NCBI GenBank assembly: GCA_036005125.1
Contig: DASYQV010000063.1
Span: 1-33,786, forward strand
Source of the DNA: DASYQV01 sp036005125
GTDB lineage: Bacteria > Acidobacteriota > Vicinamibacteria > Vicinamibacterales > UBA2999
DNA: 33,786 nucleotides
Reading direction: 5' to 3'
Shown here: positions 19,380 through 27,331 of the stretch, piece after piece
How the letters are laid out: each line of letters opens with the position of its first letter
Numbering within the stretch: position 1 is the first letter of the stretch
Notes under the pieces: model-generated
Database searches by the model: none
What the model was told of the DNA's origin: nothing
Seen by the model: only the letters and a program-made list of their open reading frames with translations
Made by a program: the position numbers and the translations under genes

Positions 19380-19397
19380 AGCCCCGCGGACGCGGAA

Positions 19398-20252
19398 ATG
19401 CGCACCTGGCCGGCCCTGGAACTCCGCTTCGCGCCAGAGCTTCAGGATCTCCTGCAGGCGGCTCTCGCCGATTTCAACGTCACGGCGATCGACGAGGGGT
19501 CGCTCGCGGCGAATCCTGACTGGCGCGTTTTCTTCCACGATCCCGAATCGCGCGATGCCGCCGCCGACGTGCTCAGACAGAGCTTTCCGGCCGATACTCT
19601 GGCGATCGCACCAGTTGATGTGCCCGATGACGACTGGGCCGCGCGATCGCAGGCAGGCCTCAACGCCATCCGCGTGGGCAATATCGTCGTCGCACCCCCG
19701 TGGGACGCCGGCAACCCCGAGCTTCTCGGCGCCGGACCTGCTGTCACGATCGTGATCGAACCCTCAATGGGGTTTGGCACCGGCCATCACGCGACGACGC
19801 GCCTTTGCCTCGCGGCGCTCCAGGCGATTGATCTCCGCGGCAAGACGCTCATCGACGTCGGGACAGGATCGGGCGTGCTGGCCCTTGCGGCCAGCCGGCT
19901 CGGCGCCGTCCATGTTCTGGGCATCGATGACGATCCCGACGCCATCGAGTCGGCCCGTCAGAATGTCGGCTTGAACCCGGGCGCCGACGTTACGCTCGGC
20001 GTCGTCGACATCCGCCGTGCGATGCTCCGGCCGTTCGACGTCGTCGTGGCCAACCTGACCGGCGGCCTGCTCATGTCGATCTCGAAGACGCTCTCCGCGC
20101 TGACCGCAGCCTCCGGCCAGCTGATCCTGGGCGGCTTTCTTGAACGCGAGGAGCAGGACGTGCGCACGACGTTCGCGGACTGGCGGATCGAGCGGCGGTT
20201 ACAGGAGGACGAATGGGTATGCGTGACGCTGTCACGCATATCGCATCTTTAG
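19398..20252 (+). CDS. prmA: Ribosomal protein L11 methyltransferase PrmA
   Basis: SAM-dependent trimethylation of ribosomal protein L11. 284 residues from ATG 19398. The N-terminal recognition domain begins MRTWPALELRF. The methyltransferase shows IEPSMGFGTGHHATTRLCL, then motif I DVGTGSGVLALAAS, then VVANLTGG in the place of the NPP-like motif. An ATG at 19308 would add 30 residues. I prefer 19398 because known PrmA proteins begin with this strand and the extra bases form a palindrome. It is probably cotranscribed with dnaJ. rsmE, often its next neighbour, is 7 kb away and on the other strand. Confidence 0.93.
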   Translation: MRTWPALELRFAPELQDLLQAALADFNVTAIDEGSLAANPDWRVFFHDPESRDAAADVLRQSFPADTLAIAPVDVPDDDWAARSQAGLNAIRVGNIVVAPPWDAGNPELLGAGPAVTIVIEPSMGFGTGHHATTRLCLAALQAIDLRGKTLIDVGTGSGVLALAASRLGAVHVLGIDDDPDAIESARQNVGLNPGADVTLGVVDIRRAMLRPFDVVVANLTGGLLMSISKTLSALTAASGQLILGGFLEREEQDVRTTFADWRIERRLQEDEWVCVTLSRISHL

Positions 20253-20336
20253 ATTCTTGATTCTTGATTCTTGATTGCCGGGCGGCTCATTCCGTAAATC
20301 AAGAATCATGAATCAAGAATCATGAATCATGAAGAA
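20252..20336. terminator. Bidirectional hairpin of GATTCTT / AATCAAG 7-bp units between convergent genes
   Basis: Three GATTCTT units (20252-20272) face five AATCAAG/AATCATG units (20297-20331) across a short GC-rich centre. The region separates the prmA stop from the stop of the convergent TonB-receptor gene, so it probably folds into a terminator for both strands. Confidence 0.7.
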
Positions 20337-22622
20337 TCACCGCCCCGACAGACGCACGCGGATCCCTCCATTGACAAGTCGAGGCGAACCGATCGTCGTC
20401 GGAAGCGTGCCGACGAAATACTCCTTGTCGAACAGATTCTGCGCTCCAACAAACAGCTCGATATTCCTGCCGAGCGGCGCCGAGCCGGTCACATCCACGA
20501 TCGCGTAGCCGGGCAAGCCGGGATCGGGTTCACCCGGCACGATGCGCACGTTTTGATCGTCGTCGAACTGACGGCCAAAGAACTGCGCCCGGACACCCAC
20601 AGTGGCCAGCCGGTGCGAATACGATGCCTGCGCCGACCCGCGATGCTTCGGCACCTGCGCCAGGAACTTTCCGACAAGCGCCGGATTCGCGACGAATTCC
20701 TTGACCGTGGCGTCGTTGTACAAATATCCGCCCGAGACCCGCCACCGCGCTCCGAGACGGTATTCCACATCGCTCTGAACACCCCAGATCCGCGTCCTGC
20801 CCAGGTTCAGCCGCTGCTGCGTATTCAGCGCGATGGTGACATTCGACACCGGGTTCCTCACGCGATTATCGAACCACGTCGTGCGCACCGTCGTGTTGCG
20901 CGAGACCGCGACATTCAGTCCCGCCTCGCCACCGGTCAGGCGCTCGGGGCCGAGCTGATCGTTGGCCAAGGTCAGAATCGCGCCGACGCGAAACTGGCGG
21001 TACAACTCGTTGAGCGTCGGCGCGCGAAACCCCTTGCTCCAGGCGCCCCAGGCGGACACGCTGTCGGTGAACCTGTAAAGAGCGGCCACGCGCGGGCTGC
21101 CGACCGTGTCATCGCGATCAGCCAGCAGCCTGTTGTTCGGTGTTGGCAGACCGGTCGCCACGGTGGTCTCCAGGTTGTGACCGTCATAGTTCCGCCACTG
21201 GTCCGCGCGCGCGCTGAAAGTGAGCGTCAGTTGCGGCACGGGCACGAAGATATCCTGTACGAACACACCCAGCGTGCGTTGAGTGCCCCCGGAGATGCGC
21301 ATGAGCGTGACCTGCGTTCCGGTGACCGCATCGAGCGGGTCCTCGTTGCTGTCGCCATCTACCCAGCGCCAGTCGGTGCCGGCCGAAAGATGATTCATCG
21401 CGCCGAGCGCCCTCGACCACTGCACGCTGCCGCCCACACCGGTGGTCGGCACACGCTGACGAAGGGTCATCCGGCCGATTGCGCGGGTCTGGAGATTCGG
21501 TACCGCGAGAAAGTTGCTGTGAAACGTGTTGAAGTCGGCAAAGACTCGAGCCTGAAGGTCGCTTTGATCGGGCAGCACCATCCGCACGCCACCGTTGATC
21601 GTCTTCCACAGCGTATCGTTCGCTTCCGGGGTGCCGTCGATGGTGCTCACCTTGCCGTTGTCCCGCTCTTCGCGGAAGTAGCCCACTCGAAAAAACGCGT
21701 TCACCCTGTCGGTCGCGCGGTAATCGATCTTGGCGTTCACGTTGCGGAAATCCACGGTCGCCTTCGTATCGACGGGTCCCCTTTCAGCGACAGCAACGAT
21801 CGGGAACCCATCCGTGCTGAAGATGCTTCCATCGACCGCCGCGCCGAGCTTTCCCCACACATCGCTTCCGAAGAAATCCAGCTTCGGGCTGTTCCGGTTC
21901 CCGTACTGGGCCTTGAGCTCGGCGGTGCGAGCCGCCGGTCGACTGCTGACGATATTGATCACGCCGCCCATCGCGTAGCTGCCGTACAGGCTGGAGCTCG
22001 CCCCGTCGACCACCTCGATGCGATCCGTGCTTTCGAGCGGCACGCGCGTCCAGTAGATCCAGCCGCCGAACGGGTCGTTGAACGGCACGCCGTCGAGCAG
22101 CACCAGCGTCCGGCTGACCCCGCTCGGCCCGATTCCTCGAAGCGACACGCCCTGGGCCGTGGGATGCGACGAGAGACTGCTCGTACGGCGGAAGAGACTG
22201 AACGTCGGAATCTGACGCAGGACGTCGTCGGCCACGACCGCCGGCGACCGGCGGATGTCGTTGCTGTCGAGCACGCTGACGCTGGCGGGAATGTCGCCCA
22301 GCCGCTGTTCTCGCCGTTCGGGCGTGACCGTCACCGTTTCGAGCAGCGTGGCGGGCGACAACACAACCTCGATTTCCACAGCCCCCGAGATCGCCTGTTC
22401 CTGGGGAGCGAAGCCGCCAGCGCGCACGATCAGCGTGCCCGTGTTGGGAGCGTCATCGATGGTGAAGCGGCCGTCCGGGCCAGTAACCGTCTGTCGCTCG
22501 TCGCCCGATGCGCCGCGTACCACCACCGAGGCACCGGAAACGGCCCCACCGCTTGAATCCTTGACAATGCCCGTGATGGCTTCCGCGCTCAGCGCGAACG
22601 AAAGAATCAGTGCCAACACCAT
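20337..22622 (-). CDS. TonB-dependent outer-membrane receptor with N-terminal carboxypeptidase-regulatory-like domain
   Basis: Outer-membrane beta-barrel for TonB-driven uptake; substrate unknown. 761 residues. Signal peptide MVLALILSFALSAEA. A CarboxypepD-regulatory-like domain spans about 16-95 (GAVSGASVVVRGASGDERQT). A TonB-box-like ETVTVTPERR follows, then the plug domain (about 105-215; GVSLRGIGPSGVSRTLVLLD, YAMGGVINIVSS) and the barrel, ending QNLFDKEYFVG...RVRLSGR. The terminal aromatic residue usual for barrels is missing. ATG 22622 has GGGGAG just upstream. The C-terminal YNDATVKEF and FFGRQFDDDQN strands look intact. Confidence 0.93.
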   Translation of the reverse strand: MVLALILSFALSAEAITGIVKDSSGGAVSGASVVVRGASGDERQTVTGPDGRFTIDDAPNTGTLIVRAGGFAPQEQAISGAVEIEVVLSPATLLETVTVTPERREQRLGDIPASVSVLDSNDIRRSPAVVADDVLRQIPTFSLFRRTSSLSSHPTAQGVSLRGIGPSGVSRTLVLLDGVPFNDPFGGWIYWTRVPLESTDRIEVVDGASSSLYGSYAMGGVINIVSSRPAARTAELKAQYGNRNSPKLDFFGSDVWGKLGAAVDGSIFSTDGFPIVAVAERGPVDTKATVDFRNVNAKIDYRATDRVNAFFRVGYFREERDNGKVSTIDGTPEANDTLWKTINGGVRMVLPDQSDLQARVFADFNTFHSNFLAVPNLQTRAIGRMTLRQRVPTTGVGGSVQWSRALGAMNHLSAGTDWRWVDGDSNEDPLDAVTGTQVTLMRISGGTQRTLGVFVQDIFVPVPQLTLTFSARADQWRNYDGHNLETTVATGLPTPNNRLLADRDDTVGSPRVAALYRFTDSVSAWGAWSKGFRAPTLNELYRQFRVGAILTLANDQLGPERLTGGEAGLNVAVSRNTTVRTTWFDNRVRNPVSNVTIALNTQQRLNLGRTRIWGVQSDVEYRLGARWRVSGGYLYNDATVKEFVANPALVGKFLAQVPKHRGSAQASYSHRLATVGVRAQFFGRQFDDDQNVRIVPGEPDPGLPGYAIVDVTGSAPLGRNIELFVGAQNLFDKEYFVGTLPTTIGSPRLVNGGIRVRLSGR

Positions 22623-22832
22623 CCTGTGCTCCCCTTGTCCCGTATCATTTCGGCGCCAGAAATTGCAGAATCCTGGCCGTGATTGCCGACGTCCGGGCCC
22701 GTCATTCTGCCTCGACCACCACTTACAATCAACCCCGGCGGATGGCATCGGGCGACGACCGGAGGGCGCCACGGCCTGAAATCGGTTAGTGTCCGATCGA
22801 TCTGAGTCTGGCTGTTGCGCATCGAAAGGGCG

Positions 22833-22838
22833 TATAGT
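22833..22838 (+). promoter_or_regulatory. Possible -10 box for the small secreted protein gene
   Basis: TATAGT at 22833-22838 lies 48 bases before the ATG at 22887. No convincing -35 is seen. The remainder of the 264-base spacer (22623-22886) between the divergent genes shows no other clear feature. Confidence 0.3.
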
Positions 22839-22886
22839 CGGAACGGCCGCATAACGGTCCGATTCGGAAGGACAAGGAGGCGAATA

Positions 22887-23174
22887 ATGAAAACGGTCGG
22901 CCTCGGCTTGTTACTCATCCTGGTGTTCGCCGCCGGCGTGGTCTCGGGGCAGTTGGATCGGGACTCGTTGACGGTGCGCGGCTCTATTCGTAGCGCGAAC
23001 ACGATTGACGAACCGATCGAGTATTGGGAATTGCGCGGACAGGACGGAACCAGCGTTACGGTCATGGGTCACAAAACCATACCCCTCATCACCTGGATGC
23101 GGCAGGCGAAGGACTCATCGGTCTCGCTCACGATTTCGAGAGAGAGGCGGGGCGTCAGTCCCAACGACGATTAA
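22887..23174 (+). CDS. Small secreted protein of unknown function
   Basis: 95 residues; I do not recognise a family. A clear Sec signal peptide (residues 1-22: MKTVGLGLLLILVFAAGVVS then GQ) is followed by about 73 polar residues with short beta-like stretches (EYWELRGQDGTSVTVMGH, SVSLTISRERR). The ATG has a strong ribosome-binding site, AAGGAGG, six bases upstream, which favours a real, well-translated gene over an upstream in-frame start at 22815. It may work in the periplasm. Confidence 0.7.
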   Translation: MKTVGLGLLLILVFAAGVVSGQLDRDSLTVRGSIRSANTIDEPIEYWELRGQDGTSVTVMGHKTIPLITWMRQAKDSSVSLTISRERRGVSPNDD

Positions 23175-23342
23175 CTGCCCGGGACAGCGATCCGGAGGAC
23201 CGGAGGCCTCCGGCTGCAGTTCCGAGGCGTGCGGTGTGAACCTCAGGAACCAGCCCCAACCTGAAGCTGAACACGAATCGAGACGCGAGGACCGGGTACC
23301 GAGAACGACCGGATCGCCCGTGGTATCCTGCCTTTCGGCTGC

Positions 23343-24587
23343 ATGTATCCCATCGTCTGGCGGCTGAATCCCCTGCGTCTTTGGTCGTCGGGCGAGAAAA
23401 CGTTCACGATAAGCCGGAATGTCTGGTTTCTTGGCCTGACCAGCCTGTTCACGGACATCTCGTCCGAGATGGTGGTCAGCATCCTTCCCGTTTACCTCAT
23501 TACCTTCCTGCGACTCACACCGGTTCAGTTCGGATTGGTTGACGGGCTCTATAACGGCGTTGCGGCCGTCGTACAACTCGTCAGCGGTTTCATCACCGAC
23601 CGATCCCAGCGGTACAAGGAGATGGCTGCTGCGGGATACCTGGCCTCGGCTGTATGCCGAATCGGCCTGCTCCTGACGACCGCCTGGACCGGAATCGCAG
23701 CGGTGCTGACGCTCGACCGGCTTGGCAAGGGGATCCGCACGGCGCCGCGCGACGCGCTCATCTCGCTCAGCACTCCCCGCGCGGCACTGGGCACCGCGTT
23801 TGGGGTGCATCGCGCGCTCGATGCCGCGGGCGCGATGCTTGGACCGATCATGGCATTCATGGTGCTCGCCTGGATTCCCGGCGCGTACGACGTCGTGTTC
23901 GTGGCGAGCCTGTCGGCGGCGGTCATTGGCCTCGCGTTCCTGGGCTTCTTCGTCGACAACCGTACGCCGCAGGCGGAGGGGGGGTCTCGCGGCCTCGCCC
24001 TTCGCGACCTCGCCGTTCTCCTCGTCATCCCGCAATACCGCCATCTCATCGTGTGTGCGATCGCGCTGAGTCTGGTGACCGTGAGCGACGCGTTCGTGTA
24101 CCTCGCGCTCCAGCGGCGCACCAATTTCGCCGCGGGGGCGTTTCCACTCCTCTACGTCATGACATCTCTCGGTTACCTCGCCCTCGCGGTTCCCGCAGGG
24201 CGCCTGGCGGATCGTGTCGGACGCTTTCGTATCTTCATCGGCGGCTATGCGCTCCTGCTCGTGGCTGATCTCATCCTGCTCGCGGGAACTGGCGGTTGGG
24301 CGCTCGTGACTGCGGTGCTGCTGCTCATGGGCGCGCATTACGCAGCAACCGAAGGGGTCCTCATGGCGCTCGGCAGCGCCATCCTGCCGGGATCCGCCCG
24401 CGCGAGCGGGCTGGCGATGCTGATGACGGCGATTGCCGCCGCACGTTTCGGATCGTCGCTGCTGTTTGGACTGGTGTGGGCCGCCTGGGGACTCCAGGCC
24501 GCCATTCTCACGTTTCTCATCGGCCTGGCGGGAGCGATAGGTCTCGCCGTTCTGGCACATCCCGGTGTTCGTCATGACGAGCAGTGA
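23343..24587 (+). CDS. Major facilitator superfamily transporter
   Basis: Inner-membrane transporter of 414 residues with about 12 hydrophobic helices; substrate unknown. Conserved features are an N-terminal helix with TSLFTDISSEMVVSILPVYL, the loop 2-3 region GFITDRSQRYKEM, LDRLGKGIRTAPRDALIS (helix 4 region), and the matching loop in the second half, GRLADRVGRFRIFIGG. A possible -10 box TATCCT (23324-23329) lies 13 bases before the ATG, giving a very short leader. It overlaps the next gene by 14 bases. Confidence 0.92.
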   Translation: MYPIVWRLNPLRLWSSGEKTFTISRNVWFLGLTSLFTDISSEMVVSILPVYLITFLRLTPVQFGLVDGLYNGVAAVVQLVSGFITDRSQRYKEMAAAGYLASAVCRIGLLLTTAWTGIAAVLTLDRLGKGIRTAPRDALISLSTPRAALGTAFGVHRALDAAGAMLGPIMAFMVLAWIPGAYDVVFVASLSAAVIGLAFLGFFVDNRTPQAEGGSRGLALRDLAVLLVIPQYRHLIVCAIALSLVTVSDAFVYLALQRRTNFAAGAFPLLYVMTSLGYLALAVPAGRLADRVGRFRIFIGGYALLLVADLILLAGTGGWALVTAVLLLMGAHYAATEGVLMALGSAILPGSARASGLAMLMTAIAAARFGSSLLFGLVWAAWGLQAAILTFLIGLAGAIGLAVLAHPGVRHDEQ

Positions 24588-25596
24588 ACGACGGAAATGG
24601 ATGGCGCTCGGCGCCGTGAGCCTCGCGTGCGTCGTGGCGACCGCGGTGTTTGCGTACCGGGCGAGCCGGCGCGCCGAGCCGCGCCGCGACGTTGATGCCG
24701 CGGTGCCTGCCACGCCCGCGGAGCTCGGTGACGCGCTGACCCGGCCGCACGTCATGTTCCGCTCGACGCAGCTGACGAAGGGATATGGCCGGCTCGCGCT
24801 GGTCCCGCTCGGAGCTCCCGGCAGCTCACGATGGTTGACGCCGCTCGCATGCGACCGCGCGGACTACGCGGGCGGGCGCGGCGTGTGCCTCATGGCCGAT
24901 CGCGGCGTGTTCACGACCTACCGCGCCCTCCTCTTCGACGATCGATTCCAGGTGCGCCATACGATTCCGCTCGTGGGTCCTCCCAGCCGTGTACGCGTGT
25001 CGCGCGACGGAACGATGGCGGCCATCACCGTATTCGTGACCGGCCACTCCTACGCGGGCGGCGCGTTCTCCACCCAGTCGCTCGTGGTCGATCTGCAGAC
25101 CGGCGCGACGATTGCCGATCTCGAACAGTTCGACGTCGTCCGGGATAAGCGGCCGTTCAAGCAGATTGACTTCAATTTCTGGGGCATCACGTTCGGGGCC
25201 GACCCGAACCGCTTCTACGCAACGCTCGGCACCGGTGGGCAGACCTTCCTGTTGCACGGCGACGTCAAGGCCAGACGCGCGACCGTCCTGCATGCAGGTG
25301 TGGAGTGCCCGTCGCTCTCTCCCGACGGACGCCGAATCGTGTTCAAGAAGCGCCAGACCGACCGTGGCTTCGTGATCTGGCGGCTGGCGCTGCTGGATCT
25401 GGCGACGATGCGCGAGCGCGTCCTCGACGGCGAGACGCGCAGCGTGGACGATCAGGTCGAGTGGGCCGACGACTCGCGTATCATGTACGCTCTTCCCGAC
25501 CAGCCTGCCGGCGGGCGAATCAGCGTCTGGATGCTCGACGTGGATGGCGGGGCGGCCACGCGGGTGATTGCCGACGGCGAGTCACCGTCGGTGTGA
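24574..25596 (+). CDS. Membrane-anchored TolB-like beta-propeller protein
   Basis: 340 residues. One N-terminal membrane helix (about 9-31) is followed by beta-propeller-like repeats such as VRVSRDGTMAAITVFV, ECPSLSPDGRRIVFKKR and VEWADDSRIMYALPD, resembling TolB/WD40-type blades. Probably faces the periplasm. Its role is unknown. The ATG at 24574 overlaps the MFS gene by 14 bases, so the two are likely one operon and may work together. The last 57 bases are duplicated downstream (25865-25921). Confidence 0.8.
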   Translation: MTSSERRKWMALGAVSLACVVATAVFAYRASRRAEPRRDVDAAVPATPAELGDALTRPHVMFRSTQLTKGYGRLALVPLGAPGSSRWLTPLACDRADYAGGRGVCLMADRGVFTTYRALLFDDRFQVRHTIPLVGPPSRVRVSRDGTMAAITVFVTGHSYAGGAFSTQSLVVDLQTGATIADLEQFDVVRDKRPFKQIDFNFWGITFGADPNRFYATLGTGGQTFLLHGDVKARRATVLHAGVECPSLSPDGRRIVFKKRQTDRGFVIWRLALLDLATMRERVLDGETRSVDDQVEWADDSRIMYALPDQPAGGRISVWMLDVDGGAATRVIADGESPSV

Positions 25597-25599
25597 CGC
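25543..25599. repeat. 57-bp direct repeat, copy 1 (3' end of the beta-propeller gene)
   Basis: 55 of 57 bases match 25865-25921. It encodes the C-terminus DGGAATRVIADGESPSV and the stop codon. Both differences between copies are at third codon positions and silent (GCG/GCT, TCG/TCC). Confidence 0.95.
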
Positions 25600-25605
25600 C
25601 TCGCC

Positions 25606-25641
25606 TTGTGAGACCGGAGGCCTCGATGGTACATTGCCCGC
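25606..25641 (+). promoter_or_regulatory. Promoter of hicB with six-base gap to ATG (leaderless)
   Basis: -35 TTGTGA (4 of 6, 25606-25611), 18-base spacer, -10 TACATT (25630-25635), then GCCCGC and the ATG. The geometry from -10 to start codon is the same as for xdhC and rsmE. Confidence 0.55.
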
Positions 25642-25848
25642 ATGACCTTTACGGTCGAAATCGAACGCGAAGACGACGGCCGTTGGCTGGCGGAAGTACC
25701 GGCTCTCTCGGGAGTGATGTGCTACGGCCAGGACCGCGCTGAGGCTATCGCTCGTGTGCAGGCGCTCGCGCTTCGTGTCATCGCCGAGCGCTTGGAGCAT
25801 CGCGAGGCACCCGCGGAATTCCTGAACGTCACGTTTCAGGCAGCGTGA
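25642..25848 (+). CDS. hicB: HicB-family antitoxin-like protein, partner lost
   Basis: 68 residues with the short HicB/UPF0150 fold: FTVEIEREDDGRWLAEVPAL, GVMCYGQDRAEAIARVQALA, then a C-terminal helix and ALRVIAERLEH. HicB antitoxins neutralise the mRNA-cutting HicA toxin and can regulate their own operon. This short type usually overlaps hicA as GTGA. Here the overlap is present (25845-25848), but hicA stops after a few codons. It is intact, so it may still bind other HicA proteins or simply be left over. No C-terminal DNA-binding domain is present. Confidence 0.85.
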   Translation: MTFTVEIEREDDGRWLAEVPALSGVMCYGQDRAEAIARVQALALRVIAERLEHREAPAEFLNVTFQAA

Positions 25849-25889
25849 GCGATTGGCCGTCGACGATGGCGGGGCTGCCACGCGGGTGA
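25845..25889 (+). pseudogene. hicA: Remnant of hicA toxin gene, first seven codons then broken
   Basis: GTG overlapping the hicB stop begins MSDWPST, which resembles the family start (W-x-S-T-K-A-R). The frame then enters the 57-bp repeat copy and ends in TGA at 25887-25889. No later reading frame carries the HicA double-stranded RNA-binding fold or its catalytic His. Identification rests on seven residues and the standard overlap with hicB. Confidence 0.5.
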
Positions 25890-25921
25890 TTGCCGACGGC
25901 GAGTCACCGTCCGTGTGACGC
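25865..25921. repeat. 57-bp direct repeat, copy 2 (orphan tail of a beta-propeller paralogue)
   Basis: Same as 25543-25599 at 55 of 57 bases, with both changes silent in the propeller frame. It is preceded by the hicA remnant and not by a propeller gene, so only the tail remains. It also overlaps the last six codons (stop included) of the minus-strand amidohydrolase. Confidence 0.9.
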
Positions 25922-27283
25922 GGTCTTGATATCATCCCTGATAATCCTGCCACCTTTCATCACGAACCTGACCCGCTGAAGCTCAGTGATGTCGGCGAGC
26001 GGATCGCCGGATACGGCGATCAGGTCGGAGTATTTGCCCTTGTCGATGGAACCAATCTGGTCCTGCCAGCCCATGGCCTCGGCGTTGATAATGGTTCCTG
26101 CCTGAATGGCGCGTGCCGGGGTCAAGCCGGCGCGCCTGACCAGCATCTCGAAGTCGAGAGCCTGCGTTCCGTGAGGATATGTCGAGCCGTCGACTCCGCT
26201 GCCCATCATGATCTTCATTCCCTTCGTGGCAGCCGCCATTGACACCGCCTTCTCGAAGATCGGAATCATCCGATACTTGCCTCCGGTGTTCTTGGCGTCG
26301 TTATCGTCCATGTAGGGCTCGACGTAGCGTTGAAGCGTGGGATCGTAGTACAGGCCTTTCGCGACCATCATGTTCGCCTGTTCCTGATCCAACCCGAAGG
26401 CGTGCTCGATCGTGTCGCAGCCGGCAACGATGGCGTTCCTCTGCCCCTCGCCTCCGAAAACGTGGCAGGCGGCCTTCTTGCCAAGCCGATGCGTCTCGTC
26501 AATCAGCGCTTGCAGGACGGGCAACGGATAAGTCAGCTGATATTCGGGCTGCCCTGCGGCGGTGAACGAATAACCGCCGGTTGGGAACAACTTGATCCAG
26601 TCGGCGCCGTGTGCAATCTGCTCGCGCACGGCCGCGCGCCCTTCCTCTGCCGAGCGAATGACACTGCTGGCCAACGGGTTGTCCGGAACGCCAGGTTTTG
26701 GAAGTGCACTTCCCCAGACAATGCCCAACGTTGCCACCTGATACCGGGGACCCTCGAAGCGGCCTTGATTGATGGCGTCGCGCATCGCGACATCGGCGTA
26801 CCCGTTCCCGTGGGAGCTCATGTCTCGAGCGGCGGTGAACCCGGCCCTCAGATCTGCCTGGGCGTTCTGAACGGCTATTAACACTGAACTTTCAGTTGTC
26901 CCCGTCGGCCTGCGCGTGTTGAACATGTGGCTGTGCGCATCGATGAGGCCGGGCAGAACCGTCGCTTGACTGAGGTCTATCACCTGGGCGCCCGCCGGAA
27001 TCCTGACGTGCGCCTCGGGTCCGACCTCGGTGATGCGCTCGCCTGAAACGACGATGACCTGGCCTTTCGACAGCTGACCGGTCTTGCTGTCGAACAGCCG
27101 GCCCGCGCGGACGGCGATTACCCGCGGAGCCGGAGGACATTGATAGACGCCGCCATCCGGACCGACGCAGGGTGTCGGGCCAGCGCCTCGCCACGGAGCC
27201 GGAGCCGTTTGAACCTGCGCCCACGGCACGGCTGCATCAAGAAGGATTCCGATCGCCGCTGCGAGGATAGTCTTACGTCGCAT
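25904..27283 (-). CDS. Secreted amidohydrolase (imidazolonepropionase/prolidase-like)
   Basis: 459 residues with signal peptide MRRKTILAAAIGILLDAAVP then WAQ. Metal-site motifs of this subgroup: His117-Ser-His119 (LIDAHSHMF), a carboxylated-Lys candidate in GADWIKLFPTGG, His in AACHVFGG and DTIEHAFG, and Asp in MMGSGVDGSTYPHG. Family members hydrolyse dipeptides, lactones or other cyclic amides, so the substrate is open. ATG 27283 has GGGAGG upstream. The last codons (SHGR, stop) lie inside the 57-bp repeat copy, so the original C-terminus may have been replaced. Distantly related in layout to the gene at 29328. Confidence 0.9.
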   Translation of the reverse strand: MRRKTILAAAIGILLDAAVPWAQVQTAPAPWRGAGPTPCVGPDGGVYQCPPAPRVIAVRAGRLFDSKTGQLSKGQVIVVSGERITEVGPEAHVRIPAGAQVIDLSQATVLPGLIDAHSHMFNTRRPTGTTESSVLIAVQNAQADLRAGFTAARDMSSHGNGYADVAMRDAINQGRFEGPRYQVATLGIVWGSALPKPGVPDNPLASSVIRSAEEGRAAVREQIAHGADWIKLFPTGGYSFTAAGQPEYQLTYPLPVLQALIDETHRLGKKAACHVFGGEGQRNAIVAGCDTIEHAFGLDQEQANMMVAKGLYYDPTLQRYVEPYMDDNDAKNTGGKYRMIPIFEKAVSMAAATKGMKIMMGSGVDGSTYPHGTQALDFEMLVRRAGLTPARAIQAGTIINAEAMGWQDQIGSIDKGKYSDLIAVSGDPLADITELQRVRFVMKGGRIIRDDIKTASHGR

Positions 27284-27296
27284 CGCGTACCTCCCG

Positions 27297-27331
27297 GCCT
27301 GAAGCCTGAAGCCCGTAGCCTGAAGCCCGTT
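27297..27331. repeat. Short tandem of GCCTGAA / GCCCGTA 7-bp units
   Basis: GCCTGAA twice, GCCCGTA, GCCTGAA, GCCCGTT, lying between rsmE and the amidohydrolase. Unlike the other arrays it has no reverse-complement arm. Confidence 0.65.

Noticed and set aside
19308..19397. 30 extra N-terminal residues of PrmA from ATG 19308
   Set aside because: PrmA proteins begin at the strand that follows ATG 19398, and the upstream bases contain a palindrome typical of spacers.
20322..22556. A 744-codon plus-strand open frame
   Set aside because: Antisense shadow of the TonB-dependent receptor; Arg/His/Ala-rich without domain signatures.
23115..24755. A 546-codon minus-strand open frame
   Set aside because: Antisense to the MFS transporter; very charged, low-complexity translation.
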